In this document: positions 18,219-30,023 of the stretch, in pieces
Position numbering within the stretch: the first letter of the stretch is position 1
Layout of the letters: each line of letters opens with the position of its first letter
NCBI GenBank assembly: GCA_023151185.1
Contig: JAKLJL010000001.1
Coordinates: forward strand, 62,001 to 126,000
Length of the DNA: 64,000 nucleotides
DNA from: Bacteroidota bacterium
GTDB lineage: Bacteria > Bacteroidota > JABWAT01
Direction: 5' to 3'
Program-made: the position numbers and the translations under genes
The notes under the pieces: generated by a model
Databases searched by the model: none
What the model saw: the letters and a program-made list of their open reading frames with translations, nothing else
What the model was told of the DNA's origin: nothing

Positions 18219-18983
18219 TCAGCCAGCCGCCTGCTTCCTGACCTCTGCTGCCATCGCCGGGTTTACTTCAAAATTCTGCTCCAGAAATTCCAGGTAAGCC
18301 AGAGCAGATTCCGGTGACCGGTCATATCCCTGACAGAAAGATCCCAGTTTGACTTTGAGTCCGGGAAATCGTTGTTCAAACCGTCGGTCCGGCGAAAAAG
18401 AATCCGAATAAACCGGGTTTGGAGTATCAATCCGTGCTGCCAGATCCAATAACCGGTCAACAGCATACCATTGGATAAATCTCATTGCTGAAAGTTTTTC
18501 ACCCCGCCGGTATCTGCACAACCCGACATACAGATTTGTCACGGCTTCCCCGATCAGCCAGTCGGTTGGGGATGGCTGTTGAGCCAGTGGTTTTCTGACC
18601 GGTTTTCTTATTTCATCTGAAATCCAGTCCCGTTTCCAGATCATCCGTCCTTCCGAAAACGGAATTCCCGCCAGTTCATGTTCTTCAAAAACAGCAAATT
18701 CGCAAAAGATTCCGTCTGCAAAAAGAAGCTTATACCCATCCGGAGAGTTTAAAAATGAATACGAAACCGGGTGGATTTCCGTCAGCCAGTCCAGATTCTG
18801 AATGAAGATGTGCTTGGCTCCGGGAGCCACGATGGCAAAAAAATCGAGATCAGAAAACTCATCCATCCGGTCAAGTTCCGGCCCTGCAGAACCAAGTCCG
18901 AATAAAGCAAGAGCATCAGACCGTTTTGAAAGTGAATGACCGATGTCTTTGAGTCTGTTTTGAAGGGCAGAAGGAGTTGGCAT
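18219..18983 (-). CDS. Nucleotidyltransferase-fold protein
   Basis: This 254-residue protein carries the polymerase-beta-type nucleotidyltransferase signature early on, ALFGLGSAGPELDR...EFSDLDFFAIV (about 27-53), where the D-x-D pair would bind Mg-NTP. The rest is helical (WLIGEAVTNLYVGLCRYRRG, AMRFIQWYAVDRLLDLAAR), resembling the C-terminal helical domain of the lincosamide/aminoglycoside nucleotidyltransferase group. A physiological substrate cannot be given, and nothing here specifically shows antibiotic modification. Its stop directly abuts the end of the DUF4143 remnant (convergent, no gap). It lies 29 bases downstream of the AAA ATPase gene on the same strand, so the two may be co-transcribed. 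Confidence 0.72.
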   Translation of the reverse strand: MPTPSALQNRLKDIGHSLSKRSDALALFGLGSAGPELDRMDEFSDLDFFAIVAPGAKHIFIQNLDWLTEIHPVSYSFLNSPDGYKLLFADGIFCEFAVFEEHELAGIPFSEGRMIWKRDWISDEIRKPVRKPLAQQPSPTDWLIGEAVTNLYVGLCRYRRGEKLSAMRFIQWYAVDRLLDLAARIDTPNPVYSDSFSPDRRFEQRFPGLKVKLGSFCQGYDRSPESALAYLEFLEQNFEVNPAMAAEVRKQAAG

Positions 18984-19012
18984 AAGAGGTTTTTTTTTAA
19001 ATTTTTTGGATT

Positions 19013-20152
19013 TTATCCCGGTTGAAGTCCGTCCCTTTTTAACCAGGCCTCATAAAGTGGGTCCAGGAAGGAAATTGTTTTCCCTGACAGATCAATGATT
19101 TCACGGTTTTCGAGGGCTTCCTTTATTTTTTTAACATTCCCGGGTGTTCCGAGACGATAAGTATCAATAACAGTTTTTGAAGTCATCTGAGTCTGATTAT
19201 CAGAAACAGCTTTAAGAAAATTCAGTTGGGTTGGACTGAGTGAATCGGTTAAATTTTGGAATAAAAGACTGAGCTGATCCTGAAGAGAGTCCCATGCAGC
19301 GAAGACAATGTCCTCTGAGCAGATCAGATGGGTTCGTAACCAGGTCTGCTGGGCCAGTTGCTGCACATAATAAGGATGACATCCGGCTGTTTCTGCAATA
19401 AGTTTAGCCTGTTCAGGCGAAAGTATTTTTCCCGTTTCTTCAAATTTGGTGGTTAAAAAGGGGATCCAGTCCTCTGTTTTGATTTTCTGGAGAAACAGGA
19501 TATCCCCAAAATTATAAAATGGCATGGCCGGTTTTGTAAAAACATCCATCAGCATATGCCGTTTACTCCCATACAGGCAAAACGTTACATTCTGATGAAG
19601 CTGCCAGTGAGAACGTAATTTTGACTGGAAAGCAACCGGGTCATCAAAAGCCGCCAGATTTTGAAACTCATCAATACATAATACAAACCTGATTTTTTTT
19701 TCTTTTGCCAGCGTTTCAGGCAAATTTAAGATATCATCCGGATTCCGTGCCACTTCTTCCCAATCCATGCTTAATGAGAAGTTGCTGATATCATCCGGCG
19801 AAAAGGATAGCCTCGGAATAAATTTGCCGAGAAACGAACGGGCATCATCGACCCATTCTTCCATTTTTGAGGAACCGGCTTTTAGAACTGCCGAAGCAAA
19901 GTGACGGTAAAATTCAGACTCTGACCTGACGTTCATTAAGTCAAGAAAACAGAACCGGATTGATTTATTTTCCGTTTCAATCTGTCCGGCTGCCCTGCGG
20001 ACCAATGAAGATTTGCCCCATCTCCGTGGTGAAATAAGGATAGTATGAATTCCGGAGGTGAAATTTGCTTTGAGATGAGCAAGTTCATTTGACCGGTTTG
20101 CAAAGTGCCCGCCGGTAATGACTTTTCCAAACATGAATGGAGTTGTATTCAT
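19013..20152 (-). CDS. AAA-family ATPase (ATPase_2 type)
   Basis: This 379-residue P-loop ATPase has the Walker A variant ILISPRRWGKSSLV (residues 38-51), typical of the ATPase_2 family. Walker B is IRFVLCIDEFQNLAAF, with a sensor-like CLYGSKRHML. The C-terminal half is a winged-helix-like region with SPTQLNFLKAVSDNQTQMTS. The biological role of this family is poorly known. The ATG at 20152 lies only 5 bases after a perfect TATCTTTG box, so the transcript may be leaderless, or translation may begin at M7 (MFGKVITGG). A 7-bp dyad covers the -33 position. CCGG is sparser here than in flanking genes (about 10 in 1.1 kb), consistent with an acquired segment. Confidence 0.85.
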   Translation of the reverse strand: MNTTPFMFGKVITGGHFANRSNELAHLKANFTSGIHTILISPRRWGKSSLVRRAAGQIETENKSIRFCFLDLMNVRSESEFYRHFASAVLKAGSSKMEEWVDDARSFLGKFIPRLSFSPDDISNFSLSMDWEEVARNPDDILNLPETLAKEKKIRFVLCIDEFQNLAAFDDPVAFQSKLRSHWQLHQNVTFCLYGSKRHMLMDVFTKPAMPFYNFGDILFLQKIKTEDWIPFLTTKFEETGKILSPEQAKLIAETAGCHPYYVQQLAQQTWLRTHLICSEDIVFAAWDSLQDQLSLLFQNLTDSLSPTQLNFLKAVSDNQTQMTSKTVIDTYRLGTPGNVKKIKEALENREIIDLSGKTISFLDPLYEAWLKRDGLQPG

Positions 20153-20157
20153 GTTTG

Positions 20158-20165
20158 CAAAGATA
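20158..20165 (-). promoter_or_regulatory. Putative promoter with TTTTG -33 and TATCTTTG -7 for the AAA ATPase
   Basis: The minus strand reads TTTTG, then 19 bases, then TATCTTTG. This is a full match to the Bacteroidota consensus TTTG-N19-TAnnTTTG. Only five bases separate the box from the annotated ATG, implying a leaderless or very short leader. Confidence 0.6.
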
Positions 20166-20173
20166 GGGAAGGA

Positions 20174-20190
20174 ATTTTGTTATACAAAAT
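20174..20190. promoter_or_regulatory. 7-bp perfect dyad ATTTTGT-TAT-ACAAAAT (candidate operator)
   Basis: The inverted repeat covers the -33 element of the ATPase promoter. That position suits a repressor that blocks RNA polymerase, possibly autoregulation. It may also simply be an AT-rich coincidence. Confidence 0.4.
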
Positions 20191-20433
20191 AGTGATATAC
20201 AAAAAAGTATAATACTGAAGAGTGTATGAGTATTCTGGTGTTTAAAAATGGAAAGGAAAGGCTTGAAGATTGAGAGCAAATGGGAACTCAATAAAGGGGT
20301 GTAATACTGAGATCCTTGTAGATCGTATCAAAAACAAAAAATATAATTAAGAGGCGTTAGCCCTGACATCTCCGAATTAAACAACCAACATGAATGTGTT
20401 CCCCACGGGCTTCTGTTTCTCAGAACTTTTTCC

Positions 20434-20441
20434 TACCTTTG
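20434..20441 (+). promoter_or_regulatory. Putative -7 promoter box TACCTTTG for ileS
   Basis: TACCTTTG is an exact TAnnTTTG match 31 bases before the ileS ATG at 20472. It supports that start over the in-frame ATG at 20394, which lies upstream of the promoter. A TTCTGTTTC tract precedes it, as before the box at 12571. Confidence 0.55.
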
Positions 20442-20471
20442 CAGGCTAAACTTTTTTCTCAGCAGAATTCT

Positions 20472-23400
20472 ATGAAATACCGTGAACTATCCGGCGGTGC
20501 CCAGTTTACCGCCATCGAAAAAGAGATCCTGGCCCACTGGCAGAAGAATCAGGTCTTCGAAACGTCATTAAGAAAGGATGAAGACCGCCCGCACTTTACC
20601 TTTTATGAAGGTCCGCCCACAGCAAACGGCCGTCCGGGCATTCACCACGTTATGGCCAGAACCGTCAAGGATTTATTCTGCCGGTACAAAACACTCAAAG
20701 GCTACAAAGTCGGCCGGAAAGCCGGATGGGATACACACGGACTCCCCGTCGAAATCGAGGTTGAAAAAGAACTGGGCCTTCAGGGCCGGTCACAGGTTGA
20801 ACAGTACGGCGTCGCAGAATACAATAAACGCTGCAAAACCTCCGTCCTCAAGTACAAGGATCAGTGGGATACGTTAACCAACATCATGGGGTACTGGGTA
20901 GACCTGAACGATCCGTACATCACCTTCGAGAATAATTACATTGAATCCAACTGGTGGGCGCTTAAAACCCTTTACGAAAAGGGCCTGCTGTACAAAGGCT
21001 ACAAAATCCAGTGGTATTCGCCCGGTTCTGCCACAGTTCTGAGTTCGCACGAAGTGTCTCTCGGTTACAAGGAAGTTCAGGATCCATCCGTTTATATTTC
21101 CTTTACAACCGATGAAGATCCCGATACCAGTTTTCTTGCCTGGACGACCACTCCCTGGACACTGGTGTCAAACATGGCCCTTGCCGTTCATCCTAAACTG
21201 GATTACGTGAAAATTCAGTTTAAGGAAACCGGAAAGTTCGTCTGGCTGGCTCAGGCCCGTCTGTCGGTCATCAAAGAAGAGTATGAACTTGTGGCAACCT
21301 GCAAAGGAACCGATCTGATCGGGAAAACCTATCAGCCCTTGTTTGATTATGCACTGAAAGAGGTTCCAAAAGATCAGGCCTGGCGGGTCATTGCCGCCGA
21401 TTTTGTGACCACGGAGGACGGTACCGGAATTGTTCACCAGGCCCCGGCTTACGGTGCGGATGACTATGACGTTACCCAGAAAAACGGTATCCCGCTGTAC
21501 AATCCCATCAACCGGGATGGTTGTTTTGAGGATAAAATCGACATTGTTGCCGGACTCTGGTTCAAAGATGCTGATAAAGTCATTGCCCGGAATCTGAAAG
21601 ACCGCGGGCACATGTACCGTCACGAAACCTATCTCCACAACTATCCGATGGATTGGCGGAAGGGAACTCCGCTGATGAGTTACCCGGTTGAATCGTGGTT
21701 TATCCGGACGACAGCAGTTAAAGACCGCATGGTGGAACTGAATAACCGGATCAACTGGAAACCGGCAAGTACCGGAACCGGCCGGTTCGGAACCTGGCTC
21801 GAAAATAACGTGGACTGGGCTATTTCCCGGCAGCGGTTCTGGGGAACCCCCATCCCGATCTGGGTCTCCGACAAGGATCCCGGGTACATCGAGGTGATCG
21901 GGTCTGTGGCTGAACTGAAAGCCAAAGCCGGAATTCCTGCTGATCAGGAACTCGATCTGCACCGCCCGTACATTGATGAACTTACCTGGCCGGGCCCTGA
22001 CGGATCGACTATGAAACGGATTCCCGATCTGCTGGATGTCTGGTTCGACTCCGGTGCCATGCCGTTTTCCCAGTGGCACTATCCGTTTGAAAAGCAGGAA
22101 AAATTCAAACTTAATTTTCCGGCTGATTTTATCGCAGAAGGCGTCGATCAGACCCGTGGCTGGTTTTATACTCTTCACGCCCTCGGGACCATGCTGTTCG
22201 ACAATTACGCTTTTAAAAACGTGGTGTCCAATGGACTCGTTCTCGACGCCAAAGGCGAAAAAATGTCGAAGACGAAGGGAAACACCGTCAACCCGTTCGA
22301 AATTATTGAACAGTTCGGTGCAGATTCCCTGCGCTGGTACATGATTTCCAATTCAAATCCGTGGGAAAACCTGAAATTCAATCTGGAAGGTCTGAAGGAA
22401 ACCCAGCGGAAATTCTTCAATACCCTGATGAATACCTATCAGTTTTTCGCCATGTATGCGAATATTGACGGATTTCATTACGATGGAAAAAATCTGGTGC
22501 CCGTTTCAGAACGGACGGAACTCGATCAGTGGATAATTTCCCGGCTGAATTCCATTATCCGGTTTACCGATGAGAATTTCAATGAGTACGAGCCAACCCG
22601 TGCGGCCCGTGAACTGGAAGAATTCATGGATGAAGTCTCGAACTGGTATGTAAGAAGAAGCCGGCGCCGGTTCTGGAAAGAAGGGACTGCCAAGGATAAA
22701 CTGGCGGCTTACCAAACTCTGTTTGAATGTCTGGAAACTCTTTCCCGGTTAATCTCACCGGTTGCACCGTTCGTTTCAGACTGGTTGTACCTGAACCTGA
22801 TGGAAGGCTCCGGCAAAAAGGTAGTATCCGTTCACCTGTCCGAATTTCCGGTTTCAGATGAATCCCTGATCAACCAGGATCTGGAATACCGCATGGCAAT
22901 GGCCCGCGGGATTTCATCCATTGTGCTCAGAATCCGCAACAAAGTCAGTCTGAATGTCCGTCAACCGTTAAAACGGATCATGATTCCGGTCCGTGATCCG
23001 AAAGAACGCCGGGCCATTGATAAAGTGAGGGATGTGATCGTTGACGAAATAAATGTGAAAAGTATTGAGTATATTGACGATGACAGCGGCATCGTTCAGA
23101 AGACGGCCAAACCCAATTTTAAGAAACTGGGAGCCCGGTTCGGTAAAAATATGGGGGCAGTAACCGAGGCAGTTAAATTGCTATCGGGCGAACAGCTCAG
23201 CCGGTATGAAATTCACGGTTCACTGACCCTGAACATTGCCGGAAGTGAGGAAGTATTTGCTGCTGATGACATCGAAGTCATCCGGAAAGACGTCGAAGGG
23301 TGGCTGGTTGAAAGTGAAGGACGGCTTACTGTTGCCCTTGACACAGAACTGAACGAAGAACTGATCAGTGAAGGACTTGCCCGGGAATTTGTTAACCGGG

Positions 23401-23621
23401 TTCAGAACCTGAGAAAAGAATCGGGATTCGAGGTCACTGACCGCATCCGGATTTATGTTGAGGCAACACCCCGTTTGGGTGCTGCACTTACCTCCATGCA
23501 GGAATATATCATGCGTGAAACTCTGACAGTTGATATTGCACAATCCGGGGCATCGGCACCGGCATTAAAAGAGTTGCAAATTAACGACGAATCCTGTAAA
23601 CTTGCGCTTCAAAAAATTTAA
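20472..23621 (+). CDS. ileS: Isoleucine--tRNA ligase (long, type 2)
   Basis: This 1049-residue class Ia synthetase charges tRNA-Ile. The HIGH motif is PPTANGRPGIHH (residues 48-59) and the KMSKS loop is KMSKT at 597-601. The WDTHGLPVEIEVEKELG block and the editing domain are intact. The length and the GxPGIHH form place it with the eukaryote-like type-2 IleS enzymes rather than the ~930-residue type-1 enzyme with a C-terminal zinc finger, and no such zinc finger is seen. Type-2 enzymes are generally poorly inhibited by mupirocin; that is family knowledge and has not been shown here. I start at MKYRELSGG because 26 extra residues would precede the promoter. dksA and lspA follow closely. Confidence 0.97.
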   Translation: MKYRELSGGAQFTAIEKEILAHWQKNQVFETSLRKDEDRPHFTFYEGPPTANGRPGIHHVMARTVKDLFCRYKTLKGYKVGRKAGWDTHGLPVEIEVEKELGLQGRSQVEQYGVAEYNKRCKTSVLKYKDQWDTLTNIMGYWVDLNDPYITFENNYIESNWWALKTLYEKGLLYKGYKIQWYSPGSATVLSSHEVSLGYKEVQDPSVYISFTTDEDPDTSFLAWTTTPWTLVSNMALAVHPKLDYVKIQFKETGKFVWLAQARLSVIKEEYELVATCKGTDLIGKTYQPLFDYALKEVPKDQAWRVIAADFVTTEDGTGIVHQAPAYGADDYDVTQKNGIPLYNPINRDGCFEDKIDIVAGLWFKDADKVIARNLKDRGHMYRHETYLHNYPMDWRKGTPLMSYPVESWFIRTTAVKDRMVELNNRINWKPASTGTGRFGTWLENNVDWAISRQRFWGTPIPIWVSDKDPGYIEVIGSVAELKAKAGIPADQELDLHRPYIDELTWPGPDGSTMKRIPDLLDVWFDSGAMPFSQWHYPFEKQEKFKLNFPADFIAEGVDQTRGWFYTLHALGTMLFDNYAFKNVVSNGLVLDAKGEKMSKTKGNTVNPFEIIEQFGADSLRWYMISNSNPWENLKFNLEGLKETQRKFFNTLMNTYQFFAMYANIDGFHYDGKNLVPVSERTELDQWIISRLNSIIRFTDENFNEYEPTRAARELEEFMDEVSNWYVRRSRRRFWKEGTAKDKLAAYQTLFECLETLSRLISPVAPFVSDWLYLNLMEGSGKKVVSVHLSEFPVSDESLINQDLEYRMAMARGISSIVLRIRNKVSLNVRQPLKRIMIPVRDPKERRAIDKVRDVIVDEINVKSIEYIDDDSGIVQKTAKPNFKKLGARFGKNMGAVTEAVKLLSGEQLSRYEIHGSLTLNIAGSEEVFAADDIEVIRKDVEGWLVESEGRLTVALDTELNEELISEGLAREFVNRVQNLRKESGFEVTDRIRIYVEATPRLGAALTSMQEYIMRETLTVDIAQSGASAPALKELQINDESCKLALQKI

Positions 23622-23643
23622 GGCCTGCTAAGGGGGTATTCTG

Positions 23644-24045
23644 ATGTCGACAATTCAATTCAAACCAGACATCAAAGGGCACTGGACGCCTGAGGATTAT
23701 CAGCACTTTTTCACCATTATCCTGAAGAAAAAGGAAGAGATCCTCGAAGATCTTAACATGCTCCGTGATACGCTGGCTGAATCTTCTGCTGACGGATCCT
23801 TCGAAAATAAAACGTACTCGCTTCACATGGCTGATCAGGGAACCGACGCCATGGAACGGGAAAAGACGTTTCTGTTTGCCTCGCGGGAAGGTAAAATTCT
23901 GGATTATCTGGAACGTGCCATCCAGCGGCTGCAGAACGGAACTTACGGTTACTGCAAAGTGTGCCAGAAACCCATCGAGAAAGGCCGTCTTGAAGCAGTT
24001 CCTCACTCCCAGATCTGTGTACCCTGCAAACAAAAGCAAGGCTGA
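23644..24045 (+). CDS. DksA/TraR-type zinc-finger transcription factor
   Basis: This 133-residue protein has an N-terminal coiled-coil segment (about 25-95, LKKKEEILEDLNMLRDTL). A C4 zinc finger follows (C108-x2-C111 in GYCKVCQKP and CVPCKQ at the end). This is the DksA/TraR fold that binds in the RNA polymerase secondary channel and, with ppGpp, adjusts initiation. The usual acidic tip is less clear than in E. coli DksA. The ribosome site is AAGGGGGT 8 bases before the ATG. It sits between ileS and lspA, a common order in Bacteroidota. The ppGpp synthetase at 39069 would be its natural partner. Confidence 0.9.
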   Translation: MSTIQFKPDIKGHWTPEDYQHFFTIILKKKEEILEDLNMLRDTLAESSADGSFENKTYSLHMADQGTDAMEREKTFLFASREGKILDYLERAIQRLQNGTYGYCKVCQKPIEKGRLEAVPHSQICVPCKQKQG

Positions 24046-24050
24046 TCCGT

Positions 24051-24587
24051 TTGAAGGTTCTCTGGTTTTCTCTGGCGATTGTTTTTTCTGATCAGCTTTT
24101 AAAACACCTCATCCGTACCCGGCTGCTTCTTGGCGAAACGGTCTCTGTTGCAGGAGACTTTTTCCGGCTGAGTTACGTCGAAAATCCGGGAATGGCGTTT
24201 GGTATCCACCCAGGTAACAAACTGATTTTTACACTGCTCACCCTGGTTATCATCGCCGGCCTGCTGGCTTATTTTTTTCAGATCAGGAAAGAAGCCCTGC
24301 ATCAGAGACTGCCGCTGGCCATCATTCTGGGCGGAGCAGCAGGGAACCTGATCGACCGTATTTTCTTCGGAATCTGGTTCCAGATGGATGGCTGGTTTCA
24401 GGGCCGGGTGGTCGACTACCTCGATTTTGATTTTTTTGATATTGATTTTGCCGGAATCTATATGACCCGGTGGCCGGTTTTCAATCTTGCTGATGTTGCG
24501 GTGATTTCTGGCGTTCTTCTGATGATTTTCTTCATGAACCGTGGGGCTCAGGAAGAAGAAGACTCAGAAAATCAGCCGGCTGCCTGA
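24051..24587 (+). CDS. lspA: Lipoprotein signal peptidase (signal peptidase II)
   Basis: This 178-residue inner-membrane aspartyl protease removes signal peptides from diacylglyceryl-prolipoproteins. Four membrane spans are visible. The conserved blocks are SDQLLKHL near the N-terminus, ENPGMAFG, GGAAGNLIDRI and FNLADVAV; the two catalytic Asp residues are those of the last two blocks. The start appears to be TTG at 24051 (TTG AAG GTT CTC TGG), 5 bases after the dksA-like stop, since no ATG precedes the essential first helix. It is normal length. The M28 peptidase at 58387 carries a lipobox and would be a client. Confidence 0.95.
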   Translation: MKVLWFSLAIVFSDQLLKHLIRTRLLLGETVSVAGDFFRLSYVENPGMAFGIHPGNKLIFTLLTLVIIAGLLAYFFQIRKEALHQRLPLAIILGGAAGNLIDRIFFGIWFQMDGWFQGRVVDYLDFDFFDIDFAGIYMTRWPVFNLADVAVISGVLLMIFFMNRGAQEEEDSENQPAA

Positions 24588-24663
24588 ACTTTCCTTTCCT
24601 GTCCCGATTTGGTTTATCAGTAAAACTTTTTGATTTTTGCTGAGCCGACTAATTTCAAATTTC

Positions 24664-25845
24664 ATGACAGAACCTGCACTAACCTTATTTCTGAAACCCG
24701 GGATGGACCGCCGACTGAAAAAGGGACATCCGTGGGTCTTTTCAAATGAACTTGAACAGATTCCGGGAAACTGGACTGCCGGATGCCTCACTGAAGTTGT
24801 AAATCCGAAAAAACAAAGCTACGGAACCGGGTTTTTCAATCCGTCAAGTCTGATTTCGGTCAGGTTGCTTCAAACCGATCTGAAGGTGTTAACCCAGGCT
24901 TTTTTTGAAGAACGTCTGGCGGATGCACAAAAATTAAGGGAAACCCTGTTCCCCGGTGAAACAGCCTACCGTCTCTGTTTCGGTGAGTCTGATTTTCTTC
25001 CCGGCCTCGTGATCGACCGGTACGGCGACTTTTTTGCTCTTCAGGCTCTTTCTGCCGGGATCGAACTGCACCTTCCGCTGGTTACTGGTGCCCTGCTGAA
25101 CCTGTTTCCCGGAACGAAAGGTATTGCCGAAAAAAACACGTCACACCTTAGGAAACTGGAGGGACTTCCGCTCAGGGACGGAATTCTGTTTGGGGAAGTG
25201 CCTGACCAGGTTTCCATGACAGAAAGCGGGATCCGGTATTCAATTTCTCTTCTTGAGGGACAAAAAACCGGGTTTTTCCTCGATCAGAAAGTCAACCGGG
25301 TCAAGGTGAGAGAGCTTGCCGCCGGGAAAAAGGTTCTGGATTGTTTCACCAATCAGGGCGGATTTGCACTGAACGCTGCGGTTGGCGGGGCGGCTTCGGT
25401 TACCGGTGTAGATTTGTCTGAACAGGCCGTGAATGCCTGCCGTGAAAATGCCCGGCTGAATGGGGTTCGGGCAGAATTCGTTCAGGAGGATGTCTTCCGG
25501 TTCCTGACCCGGATCCGGGATAAAAAGGAACCGGTAGAATTTGTTATTCTTGATCCGCCTTCCTTCGCCAAATCAAAGAAAAATATCCCTGCAGCGAAAA
25601 AGGGATATGCCGAACTTAACCGGCTCGGACTTTCCCTGATTCCGCAGGGTGGATTTTTAGCAACCGGAAGCTGTTCGCAGCATTTGTTCGAAGAAACGTT
25701 TCTGGAAATTGTCAAAGAGGAAGCCTTCACTGCCGGCCGGCAACTCAGGCTGGTTTACCGGGGAAATCAGTCCCCCGACCATCCGGTGCTGGAATCCATG
25801 GCCGAAACCCGTTATCTGAAATTTTTTATTTTCCAGGTCATCTGA
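24664..25845 (+). CDS. rlmI: Class I SAM-dependent rRNA methyltransferase (RlmI-like)
   Basis: This 393-residue protein is an RlmI-type 23S rRNA m5C methyltransferase. It has an N-terminal PUA domain (LKPGMDRRLKKGHPWVFSNE), an EEHI-type central domain with the block EGQKTGFFLDQKVNR, and a Rossmann methyltransferase domain with VLDCFTNQGGFALNAA and the catalytic-region motif LDPPSFAKSKKN. It ends with SCSQHLFEETFLE. The ATG at 24664 (MTEPALTLFL) is preferred to 24637, because the extra nine residues fall outside the family alignment as I know it. The RlmI assignment (E. coli C1962) is by family; site specificity is not verifiable here. Confidence 0.85.
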   Translation: MTEPALTLFLKPGMDRRLKKGHPWVFSNELEQIPGNWTAGCLTEVVNPKKQSYGTGFFNPSSLISVRLLQTDLKVLTQAFFEERLADAQKLRETLFPGETAYRLCFGESDFLPGLVIDRYGDFFALQALSAGIELHLPLVTGALLNLFPGTKGIAEKNTSHLRKLEGLPLRDGILFGEVPDQVSMTESGIRYSISLLEGQKTGFFLDQKVNRVKVRELAAGKKVLDCFTNQGGFALNAAVGGAASVTGVDLSEQAVNACRENARLNGVRAEFVQEDVFRFLTRIRDKKEPVEFVILDPPSFAKSKKNIPAAKKGYAELNRLGLSLIPQGGFLATGSCSQHLFEETFLEIVKEEAFTAGRQLRLVYRGNQSPDHPVLESMAETRYLKFFIFQVI

Positions 25846-25879
25846 GCCGGTGGGCAGCAGATACCCGGTAAAAAAACCT

Positions 25880-25893
25880 GGCAGCCATCTGCC
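25880..25893. promoter_or_regulatory. Small hairpin before rodZ-like gene
   Basis: GGCAG-CCAT-CTGCC forms a 5-bp stem with a 4-base loop, enclosed by a distal ACCCGG / CCGGGT pair (25863-25868 and 25892-25897). It lies just before the GGAG ribosome site of the gene at 25912. It may be a short leader structure or the end of the rlmI transcript; there is no T-run. Confidence 0.3.
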
Positions 25894-25911
25894 GGGTCCC
25901 GGAGAAAAAGT

Positions 25912-29394
<3,483 letters not shown>

Positions 29395-29399
29395 ACGAT

Positions 29400-30014
29400 A
29401 TGAAATTTGAACTGGACAAACGAGATACACTCGCCATTTTTAAACTGAAGGAACACCGCCTGGATTCCACAATTTCACCTGCAGTGAAAGGTGAATTTGT
29501 CACTCTGCTTTCGGCAGACGGAATTCAGAATATGCTTGTGGATATGACCGAAGTTTCCTTCTGTGACTCATCCGGACTTTCCTGCCTGCTGGTTGCCCAC
29601 CGGATCTGCAACAATAACGGCGGTTTATTCGGGCTGGTTGGCTGCCAGCCGGCAGTTGAGAAACTGATCGGGATCAGTCACCTTGACCGGGTTATCCAGA
29701 TGTATGATAATATCGAGGATGCCGTTGTCGATTTTGAAATTCAGATGGAAGATCTCGAAGATGAACTTCCTGAAGAAGGGGAAGAAGACGAAGATCCAAC
29801 CAAGGATCCTTTTTACGATCCTGATCTGGATACCTTCCAGCGGGGTGGTTCGGCTCCGGCTGCAGGGAAGCGCCGTGCCGCAGCAGATGATGACGAGTTT
29901 GATGGTGGAGATCTGGACGAGTTTAATGATGATGCGCCCGGCGACGACGATTCGTACCCTGATTTCGATGACTCCTTCGAAGATGAGGATTTGTCGCCCC
30001 GGAAGCGGAAGTAA
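29400..30014 (+). CDS. STAS-domain (anti-sigma factor antagonist-like) protein with acidic tail
   Basis: The first ~110 residues form a STAS domain. VDMTEVSFCDSSGLSCLLVA carries the Ser that is phosphorylated in SpoIIAA/RsbV proteins, and GCQPAVEKLIGISHLDRVIQ completes the fold. The last ~90 residues are extremely acidic and low-complexity (EDLEDELPEEGEEDEDPTKD, DDDEFDGGDLDEFNDD), ending with a basic RKRK. No RsbW-type kinase or phosphatase gene is adjacent. The predicted role is partner switching. The acidic tail is unusual and could bind a basic partner or a cation. It lies between the GT9-like gene and the symporter genes in the ligA-led cluster. Confidence 0.85.
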   Translation: MKFELDKRDTLAIFKLKEHRLDSTISPAVKGEFVTLLSADGIQNMLVDMTEVSFCDSSGLSCLLVAHRICNNNGGLFGLVGCQPAVEKLIGISHLDRVIQMYDNIEDAVVDFEIQMEDLEDELPEEGEEDEDPTKDPFYDPDLDTFQRGGSAPAAGKRRAAADDDEFDGGDLDEFNDDAPGDDDSYPDFDDSFEDEDLSPRKRK

Positions 30015-30023
30015 TACCCGGGC

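Larger units (their letters stand above)
20153..20471. other. 319-bp divergent intergenic region between AAA ATPase and ileS
   Basis: No convincing gene is present. A 68-codon minus-strand frame (20085-20291) overlaps the ATPase start and lacks a ribosome site. The region is AT-rich in the middle, holds the ATPase promoter and dyad at its left end and the ileS promoter at its right end. It also contains a short GGCGTTAGCC near 20354 of unknown meaning. Confidence 0.7.

Noticed and set aside
18219-18983. The nucleotidyltransferase-fold protein as an antibiotic-resistance enzyme or a MNT antitoxin
   Set aside because: Only the general fold signature is visible; there is no HEPN partner gene next to it and no substrate-specific motif.
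20085-20291. 68-codon minus-strand frame upstream of the AAA ATPase
   Set aside because: It overlaps the ATPase start and its promoter box, is low-complexity hydrophobic and Cys/Phe-rich, and has no ribosome site.
21168-22178. 336-codon minus-strand frame within ileS
   Set aside because: Antisense shadow of a conserved catalytic gene; no recognisable domain, and other long antisense frames occur in the same way in this CCGG-rich sequence.
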